Source: JACVRW01 sp963813495 (GTDB taxonomy: Bacteria > Actinomycetota > Thermoleophilia > Solirubrobacterales > Thermoleophilaceae). From it: a stretch of DNA of 64,000 bases. The stretch covers positions 806,001-870,000 of the forward strand of contig CAWEZC010000005.1 of assembly GCA_963813495.1 (NCBI GenBank). The letters run 5' to 3'. Below the pieces are notes generated by a model that was not told the DNA's origin, did no database searches, and saw only the letters and a program-made list of their open reading frames with translations. The translations under genes were made by a program, and so were the position numbers. This document shows, piece by piece, positions 1-7,648 of this stretch; positions within the stretch are counted from its first letter, which is position 1; each line of letters begins with the position of its first letter.

Positions 1-139
1 CGCCGAGCTGGAGCTCGAGACGCTTGATCTGCTGGCTGAGCGCAGGCTGCGCGATGCCCAGAAGAGCAGCGGCGCGACCGAAGTGGAGCTCGTCGGCCAG
101 GACGGTGAAGGACCGCAACAGGCGAGGGTCGAGCCTCAT
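1..139 (-). CDS. LysR-family transcriptional regulator, 5' end only
   Basis: Only the first 46 codons are in the window; the rest lies beyond base 1. The reading from the ATG at 139 gives MRLDPRLLRSFTVLADELHF followed by GRAAALLGIAQPALSQQIKR, the classic winged helix-turn-helix start of LysR regulators (a first helix with FxxLADELHFGRAA, then the recognition helix AQPALSQQIKRLE). The effector-binding domain is not visible, so the ligand cannot be guessed. The divergent lipoprotein gene at 213 starts 74 bases away and may share its promoter region. Family assignment is firm; target genes are unknown. Confidence 0.85.
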   Translation of the reverse strand, partial: MRLDPRLLRSFTVLADELHFGRAAALLGIAQPALSQQIKRLELQLG

Positions 140-212
140 GCCGGCAGCTTATTAGCGCGGTCCCACCTGTATTTCGCGGCCCCGGCACGGGGCTCTAGCC
201 TCGCCCGCTCGA

Positions 213-863
213 ATGCGTTGGAGTCTCGCCATCTGGGCAGGCGTCGTCCTGGCCGCCGGTTGCGCCGGCGACGATGACGGCTCCCGGTCTGACGCTCCGC
301 CCCGGCAGGCCGAGCCGGTTTCTCCCGCGCCGCCACCCGATGCCGGGACGGCGGAGGGTCACGGCGCCGACCGCCCCGAACGGATCGCCGTCCCGCGCTC
401 GGACGCCAGCCCGCCCAGCGCGACGATCGTGCTCGCCACGGCAGGCGGACTGCAGCTCGGGCGAGCGGGAACGTCGGAGGCCGCGGACGAGCGCCCGGTG
501 CGACTGCACGTCCCGGCCCTGCGGGGTACGACCGTCGGGCTCGACCGCGACGGTGGAGTGGCGCGCGTCCGGGTCTCGGTGAGAGAGACGATCGCCTGCC
601 GCCCGGGTGGATCCGCTGCTGCGTTCACCCGCCGGCGCACGCGCTACTTCCCACCGCCCCAGGTCGGGCGAACCCGCTCGAATCCCGGTGCGCTGCTGCC
701 CACGCGGCGAGTCCGATCACGGCGGCTTGCACTGGGCGGAACCCGCTGCGGACCTGCTGCCGATCCCGTCGCCGTCCGGGGCGAGCTCTGGGGCGAGGCG
801 ATCAACGGCAGCGGCCTCGAAGCGGTGACACCCCACGTCCGCTTCGTGTTCCGGCGGCCCTGA
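213..863 (+). CDS. hypothetical lipoprotein
   Basis: A 216-residue protein with an N-terminal signal peptide and lipobox (VVLAAGC, Cys at residue 17) followed by an acidic DDD stretch, so it should be exported and lipid-anchored. A Pro/Ala-rich linker follows to about residue 70. The rest has a basic, Arg-rich character with a segment LDRDGGVARVRVSVRETIAC and a C-terminal ELWGEAINGSGLEAVTPHVR. I do not recognise a named family; it looks like the secreted beta-rich proteins common in this group of actinobacteria. Function unknown. The ATG at 213 is chosen because it gives a proper lipoprotein signal. Confidence 0.7.
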   Translation: MRWSLAIWAGVVLAAGCAGDDDGSRSDAPPRQAEPVSPAPPPDAGTAEGHGADRPERIAVPRSDASPPSATIVLATAGGLQLGRAGTSEAADERPVRLHVPALRGTTVGLDRDGGVARVRVSVRETIACRPGGSAAAFTRRRTRYFPPPQVGRTRSNPGALLPTRRVRSRRLALGGTRCGPAADPVAVRGELWGEAINGSGLEAVTPHVRFVFRRP

Positions 864-904
864 CAGACCGCCGCGGAGGCGGGCACTCTCGTACCCTGCT
901 CCCC

Positions 905-1753
905 GTGAGCGGCATTCGCCTGATCGTGATGCCCTACGAGCTCGGCCGGCACCGCGAGGGTGTGGGCCGTGGGCCGGAACGCCTTCTGGAGCTCGGCGCC
1001 GAGCGGGCGCTCGGATCGCGGGGAGCCGGCGTGCAGACCGAGTTGCTCGAGTTCGGCGGCACCTACAGCAGCGAGGTCAACACGAGCTTCGACCTCATCG
1101 GCCAGGTCTCCGGCCGCGTGCGCTCAGCCGTCAGCACGGGCGAGTTCCCGGTGGTCCTGTCCGGAAGCTGCTTCGCCGCCGTGGGGGTGGTGGCCGGACT
1201 GGACGAGCGTTCACCCGGCGTCGTGTGGTTCGACGCCCACGGCGACTTCAACACGCCCGACTCCACCGTCTTCGGCTACTTCGACGGCATGGGTGTGGCG
1301 ATCCTGACCGGCGGAGCGTGGGCAACCATGCGCGCCGCGGTACCCGGTGACGGGCCGATCGCCGAGGCCGCGGTGGTGATCGCCGGTGCCCGTGATTTCG
1401 ACGAGAACGAGGAACGGCGCCTGCGGGAATCGCAGATCACGCTCGTGCCGCCCGAGCGGCTGGACCCACCCGACACCCTGATCGAGGCCGTGGCCGGCAT
1501 CGGCGCCACGGGTCTCTATCTGCACATCGACCTCGACGTCCTCGACCGCGACGAGGGGCCGGTGAATGTCTACAGCCCGCCCGGAGGACCAAGCGCGGGC
1601 CGGCTCGAGGCGCTCGTGGCCGAACTGCTCGACCGCTTCCCCGTGCGCGCCGTCTCGCTGACGGCCTACGACCCCGAGGTGGATCGCGACGACCGCGTGC
1701 CACCCGTGGCCCTCCGCCTGCTGGAGCTCGTGGCGGAGAAGGCCCAGGGCTAG
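905..1753 (+). CDS. arginase/agmatinase-fold protein with altered metal site
   Basis: A 282-residue ureohydrolase-fold protein (arginase, agmatinase and formimidoylglutamase family, dinuclear Mn enzymes that cleave guanidino or formimino groups). Two metal motifs are clear: WFDAHGDFN (residues 108-116) and HIDLDVLD (207-214). The first motif, usually GGDHS or GNCN with a Mn-binding residue, reads LSGSCFAAVG (about 85-94), with Cys where arginases have His. This subtype occurs in actinobacteria and its substrate is not known to me. It starts with GTG at 905. It ends convergently with the next gene, overlapping its stop by 4 bases. Confidence 0.8.
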   Translation: MSGIRLIVMPYELGRHREGVGRGPERLLELGAERALGSRGAGVQTELLEFGGTYSSEVNTSFDLIGQVSGRVRSAVSTGEFPVVLSGSCFAAVGVVAGLDERSPGVVWFDAHGDFNTPDSTVFGYFDGMGVAILTGGAWATMRAAVPGDGPIAEAAVVIAGARDFDENEERRLRESQITLVPPERLDPPDTLIEAVAGIGATGLYLHIDLDVLDRDEGPVNVYSPPGGPSAGRLEALVAELLDRFPVRAVSLTAYDPEVDRDDRVPPVALRLLELVAEKAQG

Positions 1754-2571
1754 GAGTCGCGCCGCCAGCCCCGCCCGGGGCTGTGCCGCCAGCGCTCCTC
1801 GGCCGCGGCGAGCCGCGGATCCCGCCTTTCCGGCGCCCGGCCCAGCTCGTGCGCGGAGCGGGAGACGACGAGGGACGAAGCGTCGACGGTGAGCTCGAGG
1901 ATGCTCGCCTCAAGAGGGGGCTCCACGAGCGCGCCGAAGCCCAGCTGGAGCAGCGAGCCCGCCACCGAGCTGTCACGCACGTGCAGGTGACCGCAGGCCA
2001 CGACGGTCGCCCCGTCGCGGCCGACAAGCGTCTCTTCGAGCGCTGCGCGGTCGGCGAGATCGCCGGCGTAGGGCAGCCCCCGTTCCGCGACGGCGGCGAC
2101 CCGCGACAGCACCGGGAAGTGGCTCGCCAAGAGCACCGGCCCGTCCCCCCACGTGCGCAGCACCGGCGGCCGGGCCGCGCGCCAGCCGGCCTGGCTGCGT
2201 CGGATGCGCAGCCCCGCGACCCTGACCGGCCCCCTCTTCAGTGCGCGCCAGCCGGGGAGCCCGAGCGAGTCGCCGGCCGCCTCGGCCAGCCGGAGGGTGG
2301 GCTCGGCGGAATCGTGGTTCCCGCCGACCGCGAGCGGCGCCGGCGCCGACGTGACGATCTCCATCACGTCGCGCACGCTCGGCAGGTCTCCATCGTGGGC
2401 CACGTCGCCGAGCACCAGCACGTGGTCCACCCCCTCCCGCTCGAACAGGACGAGCGCGTCCCGGCAGCGCCGCAGGACGCCGGCGAAGTCGTACGCGTTG
2501 TGCCAGGACGCCGACCGCGACGAATCCTGGACCCGGTGGATGTCGGTGAGTACGCCGAAGCGGACGTTCAC
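1750..2571 (-). CDS. calcineurin-like metallophosphoesterase
   Basis: A 273-residue metallophosphoesterase with all core motifs in order: LTDIH (residues 8-12), GDVAHDGD (55-62), GGNHDS (83-88), SHFP (about 150) and GHLH (about 195). These bind the dinuclear metal centre that hydrolyses phosphomono- or diesters; the substrate cannot be inferred. No signal peptide or membrane segment, so cytoplasmic. Its ATG overlaps the stop of the upstream YjbR/MmcQ gene by 4 bases, so the two are probably co-translated. Confidence 0.85.
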   Translation of the reverse strand: MNVRFGVLTDIHRVQDSSRSASWHNAYDFAGVLRRCRDALVLFEREGVDHVLVLGDVAHDGDLPSVRDVMEIVTSAPAPLAVGGNHDSAEPTLRLAEAAGDSLGLPGWRALKRGPVRVAGLRIRRSQAGWRAARPPVLRTWGDGPVLLASHFPVLSRVAAVAERGLPYAGDLADRAALEETLVGRDGATVVACGHLHVRDSSVAGSLLQLGFGALVEPPLEASILELTVDASSLVVSRSAHELGRAPERRDPRLAAAEERWRHSPGRGWRRDS

Positions 2572-2948
2572 CGGGCTGAAGGCGGCAGGCCGGGCCAGCC
2601 GAGCTCGGCCTGCACGCGCTTCGGCAGCCCGGCGACCACGAGGTCATACGAATCTTCGATCAGATCGAAGAGGAAGCCATCGTCGAGCGAGCCATCGATC
2701 TCGATGGTGTTCCAGTGCCGTCTGTTGAGGTGGTAGCCGGAGCGCACGGCCGGGTGGGAGCCGCGCAGCTGCTCGGCGATGACCGGTTCGCACTTCAGGC
2801 TCACGCTCAGCGGGCGGGCCTTCAGAGCGCTGAGCGCGAACATCTTGCCCGCGACCTTGAACACCGAGGTGCCGGGGCTGAAGGGAAAGGCCTCGACCGA
2901 GCCGGGGAAGTCGAGGCAGCGGCGACGGAGGCGGGCCGGAGTGAGCAC
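2568..2948 (-). CDS. MmcQ/YjbR-family protein
   Basis: A 126-residue protein from a GTG at 2948. Features of the MmcQ/YjbR (CyaY-like fold) family are visible: an N-terminal RLRRRCLDFPGSVEAFPF, then FKVAGKMFALSAL, LSVSLKCEP and the C-terminal HLNRRHWNTIEIDGSLDDG. The family is described as DNA-binding-like, but its biochemical role is not established. The open frame runs further upstream, but there it reads through the antisense of the next gene; the GTG start gives the usual family length. It overlaps the metallophosphoesterase by 4 bases. Confidence 0.85.
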   Translation of the reverse strand: MLTPARLRRRCLDFPGSVEAFPFSPGTSVFKVAGKMFALSALKARPLSVSLKCEPVIAEQLRGSHPAVRSGYHLNRRHWNTIEIDGSLDDGFLFDLIEDSYDLVVAGLPKRVQAELGWPGLPPSAR

Positions 2949-3010
2949 GATTCTCGATGCTACGGGTCCTTGATCCGCCCCGCACAGCCTCGCGCTGCGC
3001 GCTCGTTGAT

Positions 3011-3571
3011 CTACTCCTGGAGGCGCCGGTAGCGAAGGTAGGCGACACGGGATCCGAACGTCCGTGTCTCGACCAGCTCCAGATCGATCCTCTCCTCCCC
3101 GGCCGGAAAGTACGGCGTGCCTCCGCCGAGCACGACCGGACTGACGAAGAGGCGAAACTCGTCGACGAGGTCCAGCTCGATGAGGGTGGAAGCCAGGCCG
3201 GCGCCGCCGACGGCCAGGTCCTTGCCAAGTTCGCCTTTCAGCTTGCCGACTTCCTCGGCAACGCCGCCCGTTGCCAGCCTGGCTTTGCCCTCGACCTTCT
3301 CCAGGGTCTTCGAGAACACGACCTTCGGCAGCTGCTTCCAGATGCGCGCGAACTCGTGCTCGACCTCGGGAGCCGTCGGGTCGTCTGCGGTCTCCCAGTA
3401 GACCATCGTCTCGTACAACCGTCGCCCACAGAGCTGCCCGCCCATTTCCCGCGTCTGCTGATTGTGGAACCGATGCAGCTCTTCGTCGGGCGCCGACCAG
3501 CCGATCTCGCCGCCGGGCCCGGCGATGAAGCCGTCGAGCGACACTCCCATCGAGTAGACCAGCTTGCGCAT
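3011..3571 (-). CDS. dihydrofolate reductase-family (RibD C-terminal) protein
   Basis: A 186-residue stand-alone RibD-C/DHFR-like domain. It begins MRKLVYSMGVSLDGFIAGPG, the typical first strand and loop, then GRRLYETMVYWE, VFSKTLE, a nucleotide-binding VGGAGLASTLIELDLVDEFR and the late motif PVVLGGGTPYFP. Members reduce diverse substrates with NADPH; many are annotated only as dihydrofolate reductase family and sit outside folate or riboflavin operons, as here. The ATG at 3571 is preferred over an upstream start because homologous sequence begins exactly there. Confidence 0.87.
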   Translation of the reverse strand: MRKLVYSMGVSLDGFIAGPGGEIGWSAPDEELHRFHNQQTREMGGQLCGRRLYETMVYWETADDPTAPEVEHEFARIWKQLPKVVFSKTLEKVEGKARLATGGVAEEVGKLKGELGKDLAVGGAGLASTLIELDLVDEFRLFVSPVVLGGGTPYFPAGEERIDLELVETRTFGSRVAYLRYRRLQE

Positions 3572-3574
3572 AGG

Positions 3575-3746
3575 GCCATTTTCGTCGATCGGCGGGCCTG
3601 GCGTAGCCTCGGGCGCGCAAACCCGACCAGAGCACGTCGGCATCGGAACGGTGGCGAGGTACCACCACCGCATCGATCGTCGCCGCGCCGTAGCCCAGAC
3701 CCTGAAGCGGCTCGTCGATCAGCAGCTTCCACAGGTGCGCGGTCCC
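3575..3746 (-). pseudogene. remnant of a GNAT acetyltransferase
   Basis: Reading the minus strand from about 3746 gives an uninterrupted stretch with LLIDEPLQGLGYGAATIDAV, which resembles the strand 4/helix 3 region of GNAT N-acetyltransferases (WxLLID..QGxGYG, the acetyl-CoA loop), followed by ADVLWSGLRARGYA. The N-terminal half of a GNAT is absent, there is no plausible start, and the frame runs on into the reductase gene antisense to any function. I read it as a fragment of a decayed gene. The family call rests on a short motif, so it is tentative. Confidence 0.45.
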
Positions 3747-3782
3747 CCAAGGTCGCGACGTCGCGCAGTCGGACAGTGGGCA

Positions 3783-4760
3783 TCAGGTACCCGCGGTGTC
3801 CTGATCGGCTTGGACCGGTGAGCCGCGCACGACCAGTCGCCATATCAGTGCCACGCCTACGAGGAGGGTGCCCACCCCCAGCAACCAGAAGGCCAGCTGC
3901 GTATCGATCTGACCGATCATCCAGTCGAAGTTCATGCCGAAGAAGCCGGTGATGAAGGTGAGTGGCAGGAAGATGGTCGCGACCACGGTGAGCCAGTACG
4001 AGGTTTCGTTGAGCCGCAGGTCGATCAGCGTTGCCATCGCGTCCGACGCGGCGTCGATCGAGTCCACCAGGTGGTTGAACTGCTCAGCGATGCGATCGAA
4101 GTAGCGTTCGTCGTCAGCCCCGAGGCCCTCGAGGCGCGTGATCTCAGCGCCGATCCGCTCGAAGAGGCCCCTCTGAGGCGCTGCCTGGCGCCTCAGTTCG
4201 GATAGCCGTGCACTGGTTGCTCGCAGGGTCGCCATCCGGAGCCGGCCGGCGCGCAGGTCGGCCGACATCAGCGCAAGTCCATCCAAAGTCTGCTCGGCCT
4301 CGTCGAGAGCCTCGAACGCGCTGATGACCATCGCGTCGAGGACGGCGTAGACGGCGTACTGCTCGCTGCGGCCCTCGGGCATGTAGGGGTCCAGCAGCGC
4401 GGGTAGCGAGAGCTGTTCCTGATGAACCGTGAGCAGATAGTCGCCGCTCACCAGCACGCGGACCTCTACCGCCTTCAGTCGGTAGGCGCTGCCCTCTCGC
4501 GGCCGGCCCAGCTCGAGATAACAGCCGATGCCGAAGACGACGTGCCGCCCGTCGGCCGCGAACCTGCGCGCCGACGGATGGCCCTCGTCGAAGCTCAGCA
4601 GCGCCCGAAGGGCGTGCGGCGGGATGTCCAACCCGTCGCTCAGATCGCTCGGGCTCGTCGCGCCCAGTGACACGTCGATCCAGAAGAAGCGGCCCGCCTT
4701 GCGCAGGGCCCGGATCCGTTCTTGCTGCGCGCCGCCGAGCCCCTCGACGATCTCCCCCAT
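3783..4760 (-). CDS. CorA-family magnesium/divalent cation transporter
   Basis: A 325-residue membrane protein. The large N-terminal soluble part (about 1-255) has the alpha/beta domain and long helices of CorA, with LLTVHQEQLS, LPALLDPYM and the stalk-helix region. Two transmembrane helices close the protein, with the signature FITGFFGMNFDW between them (GMN motif, about residue 275-278, the pore entry filter). CorA proteins form pentamers that import Mg2+ and sometimes Co2+ or Ni2+. The ATG at 4760 gives the usual family length. Stands alone on this strand. Confidence 0.9.
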   Translation of the reverse strand: MGEIVEGLGGAQQERIRALRKAGRFFWIDVSLGATSPSDLSDGLDIPPHALRALLSFDEGHPSARRFAADGRHVVFGIGCYLELGRPREGSAYRLKAVEVRVLVSGDYLLTVHQEQLSLPALLDPYMPEGRSEQYAVYAVLDAMVISAFEALDEAEQTLDGLALMSADLRAGRLRMATLRATSARLSELRRQAAPQRGLFERIGAEITRLEGLGADDERYFDRIAEQFNHLVDSIDAASDAMATLIDLRLNETSYWLTVVATIFLPLTFITGFFGMNFDWMIGQIDTQLAFWLLGVGTLLVGVALIWRLVVRGSPVQADQDTAGT

Positions 4761-4831
4761 GAACCGAGACTACGACGCGGCGAAGACGGCCCGCCCATCT
4801 GTCCCCAGCGCCCACCCAGGCGCATCGGCTC

Positions 4832-5026
4832 TCAGCCTGGCTCGCTCGCCTCGCGATCGCCCACAGGCTCCCCCACCCCCGCCTCGCCGAGACGCCTGTG
4901 GAGCCGGTCGCGCAGCTCGTCGGGGTCGTAGTCGGTCTGGGCTCGGCGCCGCCGGGCGATCACCACGCCGGTAGCGGCAACGCCCGCCAGCCCGGCGGCT
5001 CCTATCAGCTTCCAGGGGACGCGCAT
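4832..5026 (-). CDS. small single-pass membrane protein
   Basis: A 64-residue protein starting MRVPWKLIGAAGLAGVAATG, one hydrophobic helix followed by ARRRRAQ (positive-inside stop-transfer signal) and an acidic, charged C-terminus (DYDPDELRDRLHRRL). No family recognised. Its ATG lies in a CATG at 5024-5027 that also carries the ATG of the divergent gene, so the two genes start on top of each other. Small membrane-tail proteins of this layout are common in actinobacteria; the function is unknown. Confidence 0.6.
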   Translation of the reverse strand: MRVPWKLIGAAGLAGVAATGVVIARRRRAQTDYDPDELRDRLHRRLGEAGVGEPVGDREASEPG

Positions 5027-5648
5027 GACCCGTAGGTTAAGCCCGGTGCTCCTGCCCCTCGACGACGCTATCGCCGGCGCCTCGACCGGCGACATCTGGC
5101 TCTTTCGCGGCCGCTCGCTTGCCGACCTCGCGATTCGGGCCGCCACCAACAGTCCGGTGAACCATGTCGGCATGGCGGTCGCCCTCGATGACCTGCCTCC
5201 GCTGCTGTGGCACGCGGAGCTGGGGCGGTCGCTGCCCGACGTTTGGACGGGCGAGCGTCAGCGGGGCGTGCAGCTGCATCTGCTCCGCGACGCCGTGAGG
5301 ACCTGGTCCGAGCGCTACGGGCAGCGTGCATGGGTGCGCCAGCTCGAGGGCGAGATCCGGCGCCACCACGAGGACAGGCTCCTGGAGGTGATCCAGCGCT
5401 ACGACGGCCGGCCCTTTCCGACCATGCCGGGTCTGGCCCGGCAGTGGGTCAGCGGCCGCGCGCGCCGCCGTTCCTCCTCGCTCGAGACGATCTACTGCGC
5501 CGAGCTCGTCGCGACCACCTACCAGCACATGGGCCTCCTCCCCGCCCGGCGCCCAGCGAGCTGGTACGACCCGGGGCGCTTCTGGAGCGGCGACCGCATC
5601 GAGCTGGTGCCGCCATTCGAGCTGGGAGGCGAGATCGCGATCGGCTAG
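5025..5648 (+). CDS. YiiX/YaeF-like permuted papain-fold protein
   Basis: A 207-residue protein resembling the circularly permuted NlpC/P60 (YiiX/YaeF) amidase fold. The order expected for a permuted papain enzyme is visible: GDIWLFRG near residue 22, the histidine motif SPVNHVGMAV (His47) in the N-terminal half, and the nucleophile motif TIYCAELVATTY (Cys158) in the C-terminal half. Substrates of such enzymes include amide or thioester bonds in lipid- or peptide-linked molecules; here it is unknown. No signal peptide. The start could be ATG 5025 or GTG 5046; 5025 would overlap the divergent start codon. Confidence 0.7.
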   Translation: MTRRLSPVLLPLDDAIAGASTGDIWLFRGRSLADLAIRAATNSPVNHVGMAVALDDLPPLLWHAELGRSLPDVWTGERQRGVQLHLLRDAVRTWSERYGQRAWVRQLEGEIRRHHEDRLLEVIQRYDGRPFPTMPGLARQWVSGRARRRSSSLETIYCAELVATTYQHMGLLPARRPASWYDPGRFWSGDRIELVPPFELGGEIAIG

Positions 5649-5884
5649 CCGTCGAAAGCCGTTTCTCGTCTCAGCTGCTCCCAGTCTCGGCATACACGTC
5701 CATCGCTCCGCCGCCCTGCTCACGCATGATGGGGAGTACCGCGGCGGCGAGTGCGGCCGGGCCCGCCAACCTCGGGCCTCACCGCCGAACCGAGGCTGGG
5801 CTGCAGTCCGGTCTGCCGGCTCGAGCGAGCTCCCGGAAACCGCGCGAGGCGGGGAGTCCGGGCGCCCCGCTGGTCCCGCCGCCG

Positions 5885-6205
5885 TCAGCCTCCGGGCGGC
5901 CGGTAGTCGACCGATCGCTTCGCGGCGGCGTCGACCTCATCCGGCGCCAGCAGCACCACGGTCCTGACCGTCGCGCCTCCAGCTGAGTTCACGGTGAGCG
6001 CGACCGCCGCGGCGCTCTCGTTGTCGGGAAGCTCGACGATCACGTAGGCGTCCCGCTCGCCAAAGGCGAAGTAGAAGCTCTCGAGTTGCCCCCCTACGCT
6101 CTCCGCGACCTGAGCCACCGCGTCACGCCTGCTTGACCCGCCCGCGCTCTGGACGCCCTTGATGCCGTCCGACGTGTACGAGGCCTCGAACAAGAACTTA
6201 GGCAT
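5885..6205 (-). CDS. GYD-domain protein
   Basis: A 106-residue GYD-family protein: it begins MPKFLFEASYTSDGIKGV, then GGSSRRDAV, LESFYFAFGERDAYVIVELP and TVNSAGGATVRTVVLL, the ferredoxin-like small fold seen in this family. The biochemical role is not established. The ATG at 6205 is chosen over a longer reading because family members start with MPKF or MAKY-like sequences. The 236 bases between its stop and the YiiX-like gene hold no gene that I can see. Confidence 0.82.
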   Translation of the reverse strand: MPKFLFEASYTSDGIKGVQSAGGSSRRDAVAQVAESVGGQLESFYFAFGERDAYVIVELPDNESAAAVALTVNSAGGATVRTVVLLAPDEVDAAAKRSVDYRPPGG

Positions 6206-6279
6206 CAGCAACCCCCCAGGTTGACTTGGGCGTCCTACCCTCCCACCCCCCGGCAGCACGCGTCAAGGGAGCAGGTACT

Positions 6280-6465
6280 GCCACGCCTGGGAAGATCGAC
6301 GGCCTCGTCGTGCTCGCCGACGGCGAGCTGGCGCTGGAGGACCGCAACGTGCTGCGCGCCGCCGGCGTACTGACGACCGAGCTGCCCGACGGCACGGGCA
6401 TCGCCGGCGGCAGCCTGGCCGCCACCGGCCTGCGTCGCACGCTCGTCACCGAACAGGTCCGCTAG
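6280..6465 (+). pseudogene. possible coding remnant, unknown family
   Basis: On the plus strand this stretch reads KIDGLVVLADGELALEDRNV and later TGIAGGSLAATGLRRTLVTE, which has codon bias and composition like a real protein C-terminus, but no credible start codon or ribosome site precedes it and the upstream sequence is not protein-like. It may be the tail of a decayed gene, or chance in GC-rich DNA. The following bases 6466-6654 hold nothing I can support. Low confidence. Confidence 0.25.
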
Positions 6466-6654
6466 CCGCCGCGGACCGGGCATGCCAGATTGGACGAAGA
6501 GGAACTTCCAGAGGCTCCGCGATCAGAGCCCGAAGGATGCTCCTATGCACTGGAAGCTCGCCCGGGCTGCCTGCAGTCGCCCGACCTCGGCGTCAGTCGC
6601 TTCTCTGGTGTTCCCTTCGTTCACCGCACGGCGCGCGGCGTCCTACCAGGCCTC

Positions 6655-7056
6655 CTAGGGCGGAAGCGCTTGGTAGTAGTGGAAGCGCCAGTTTCCAACC
6701 ACGAGCCAGTCGTAGGAAGCCGCCGGAACGATCTCGAGCTGATTGGTGCCTGTCCGCCCCATCGCCCCGATCGTCTGCAGCATCCCGTTGCCGAACTGGA
6801 ATGAGACCGGAGCCAGCTCTCCGCTTGTCTGCGTGTAGCCACGCGGCGGGATCTGGCCGACGCTCACGCCGTTGATACGGACATCCGCGAGGGCCCCGGC
6901 ATAGGAGTCGTACGAGGTGAAGACGTCGAACTCGAGCGTCGAGTACCAGATCGCGTTGTAGACCCAGAAGGACTTGCGGAACGGGAACGATGGCGGGTAG
7001 ACCAGCTCGGGAGCCCGAGGGAGGCCCATCGACAAGCCGGCGGAGAACTGCGTCAC
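6655..7056 (-). CDS. hypothetical protein, aromatic-rich
   Basis: A 133-residue protein from a GTG at 7056, three bases after the stop of the gene upstream, so probably in an operon with it. The sequence is rich in Tyr, Phe and Trp (RKSFWVYNAIWYSTLEFDVF, NWRFHYYQALPP) with alternating hydrophobic strands and Gly-rich turns, suggesting a small beta-sandwich domain, perhaps an adhesin-like or structural protein. No signal peptide. I do not recognise the family. The spacing to its neighbour is the best evidence that it is real. Confidence 0.6.
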   Translation of the reverse strand: MTQFSAGLSMGLPRAPELVYPPSFPFRKSFWVYNAIWYSTLEFDVFTSYDSYAGALADVRINGVSVGQIPPRGYTQTSGELAPVSFQFGNGMLQTIGAMGRTGTNQLEIVPAASYDWLVVGNWRFHYYQALPP

Positions 7057-7059
7057 TGC

Positions 7060-7338
7060 TCAGCCACCCTGCTCGAACTCGATACCGAGCTCCCGGAGCC
7101 GCTTCAGTTCCTGTTTCTCGTACTGCTCGCGCGCCCGCTCCTGCTTGCGGGCCTCGGTGACGAGTTTCCTGACCGGGACGTCGCCTCGCAGAGCTGCCAT
7201 CGGGTTGATCCCCAGGAGCGTCGCGAGCCCAGCGATCTGCAGGCGCGGGTCGTCGGGAAGCTTGTCGACCGGCTCGAGGTCGATCTTCTGCGCCTTGGCC
7301 AGCGCCTGAAGCTGATCTTTCTGCGCTTCCAGATCCAT
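7060..7338 (-). CDS. hypothetical small helical protein
   Basis: A 92-residue protein, predicted from sequence to be mostly helical: MDLEAQKDQLQALAKAQKI, a middle segment LQIAGLATLLGINPMAALRG and a highly charged C-terminal helix EARKQERAREQYEKQELKRL. The charged helix could form a coiled coil. It is followed after three bases by the aromatic-rich gene, so the pair may work together, possibly as an exported or surface complex with a helper. No family recognised. Confidence 0.6.
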   Translation of the reverse strand: MDLEAQKDQLQALAKAQKIDLEPVDKLPDDPRLQIAGLATLLGINPMAALRGDVPVRKLVTEARKQERAREQYEKQELKRLRELGIEFEQGG

Positions 7339-7648
7339 GATCTCTGGCGAAGCGACGCGGAGGCGATCGCACGCGCGAGTCTACGACCCGTACACCCACC
7401 GTTCAAGGCGGGCCCGAACGCTGCCGTCGGCAGGCTTGGCGCCGCTCCCGATCAGGTCCAATATGTGCAGGCTGGCCTTGCCCGACGCTTGTCCCGCCAA
7501 CGCCCCACCGAGGCGGGGGCGATCGGCACCTTCGGGCGGCAGAGCATGTCAGAGCAAGCCGCTTGCGGTGAGCGAACGAGCGCGCAGCGCGAGCGCTCTG
7601 CGGCCCGAAGCGTGACGAACGCCCCCGCCCGACAGAGCGAAACCGAAC
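7339..7648. other. intergenic region with no visible gene
   Basis: About 310 bases between the start of the small helical protein and the stop of ftsH. No open frame here looks like a gene. Near 7573-7600 the sequence is dense in GAGCGC/GCGCTC inverted words that could fold as a hairpin downstream of ftsH and serve as its terminator, but no U-tract follows. The promoter of the two small genes should also be here. Confidence 0.4.

Noticed and set aside
2957..3952. Plus-strand frame of over 300 residues opposite the reductase and CorA genes
   Set aside because: Its sequence has no domain pattern, while the minus strand carries well-known motifs across the same bases.
5649..5884. Possible small gene between the YiiX-like and GYD genes
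   Set aside because: No frame has a good start, ribosome site or protein-like composition.
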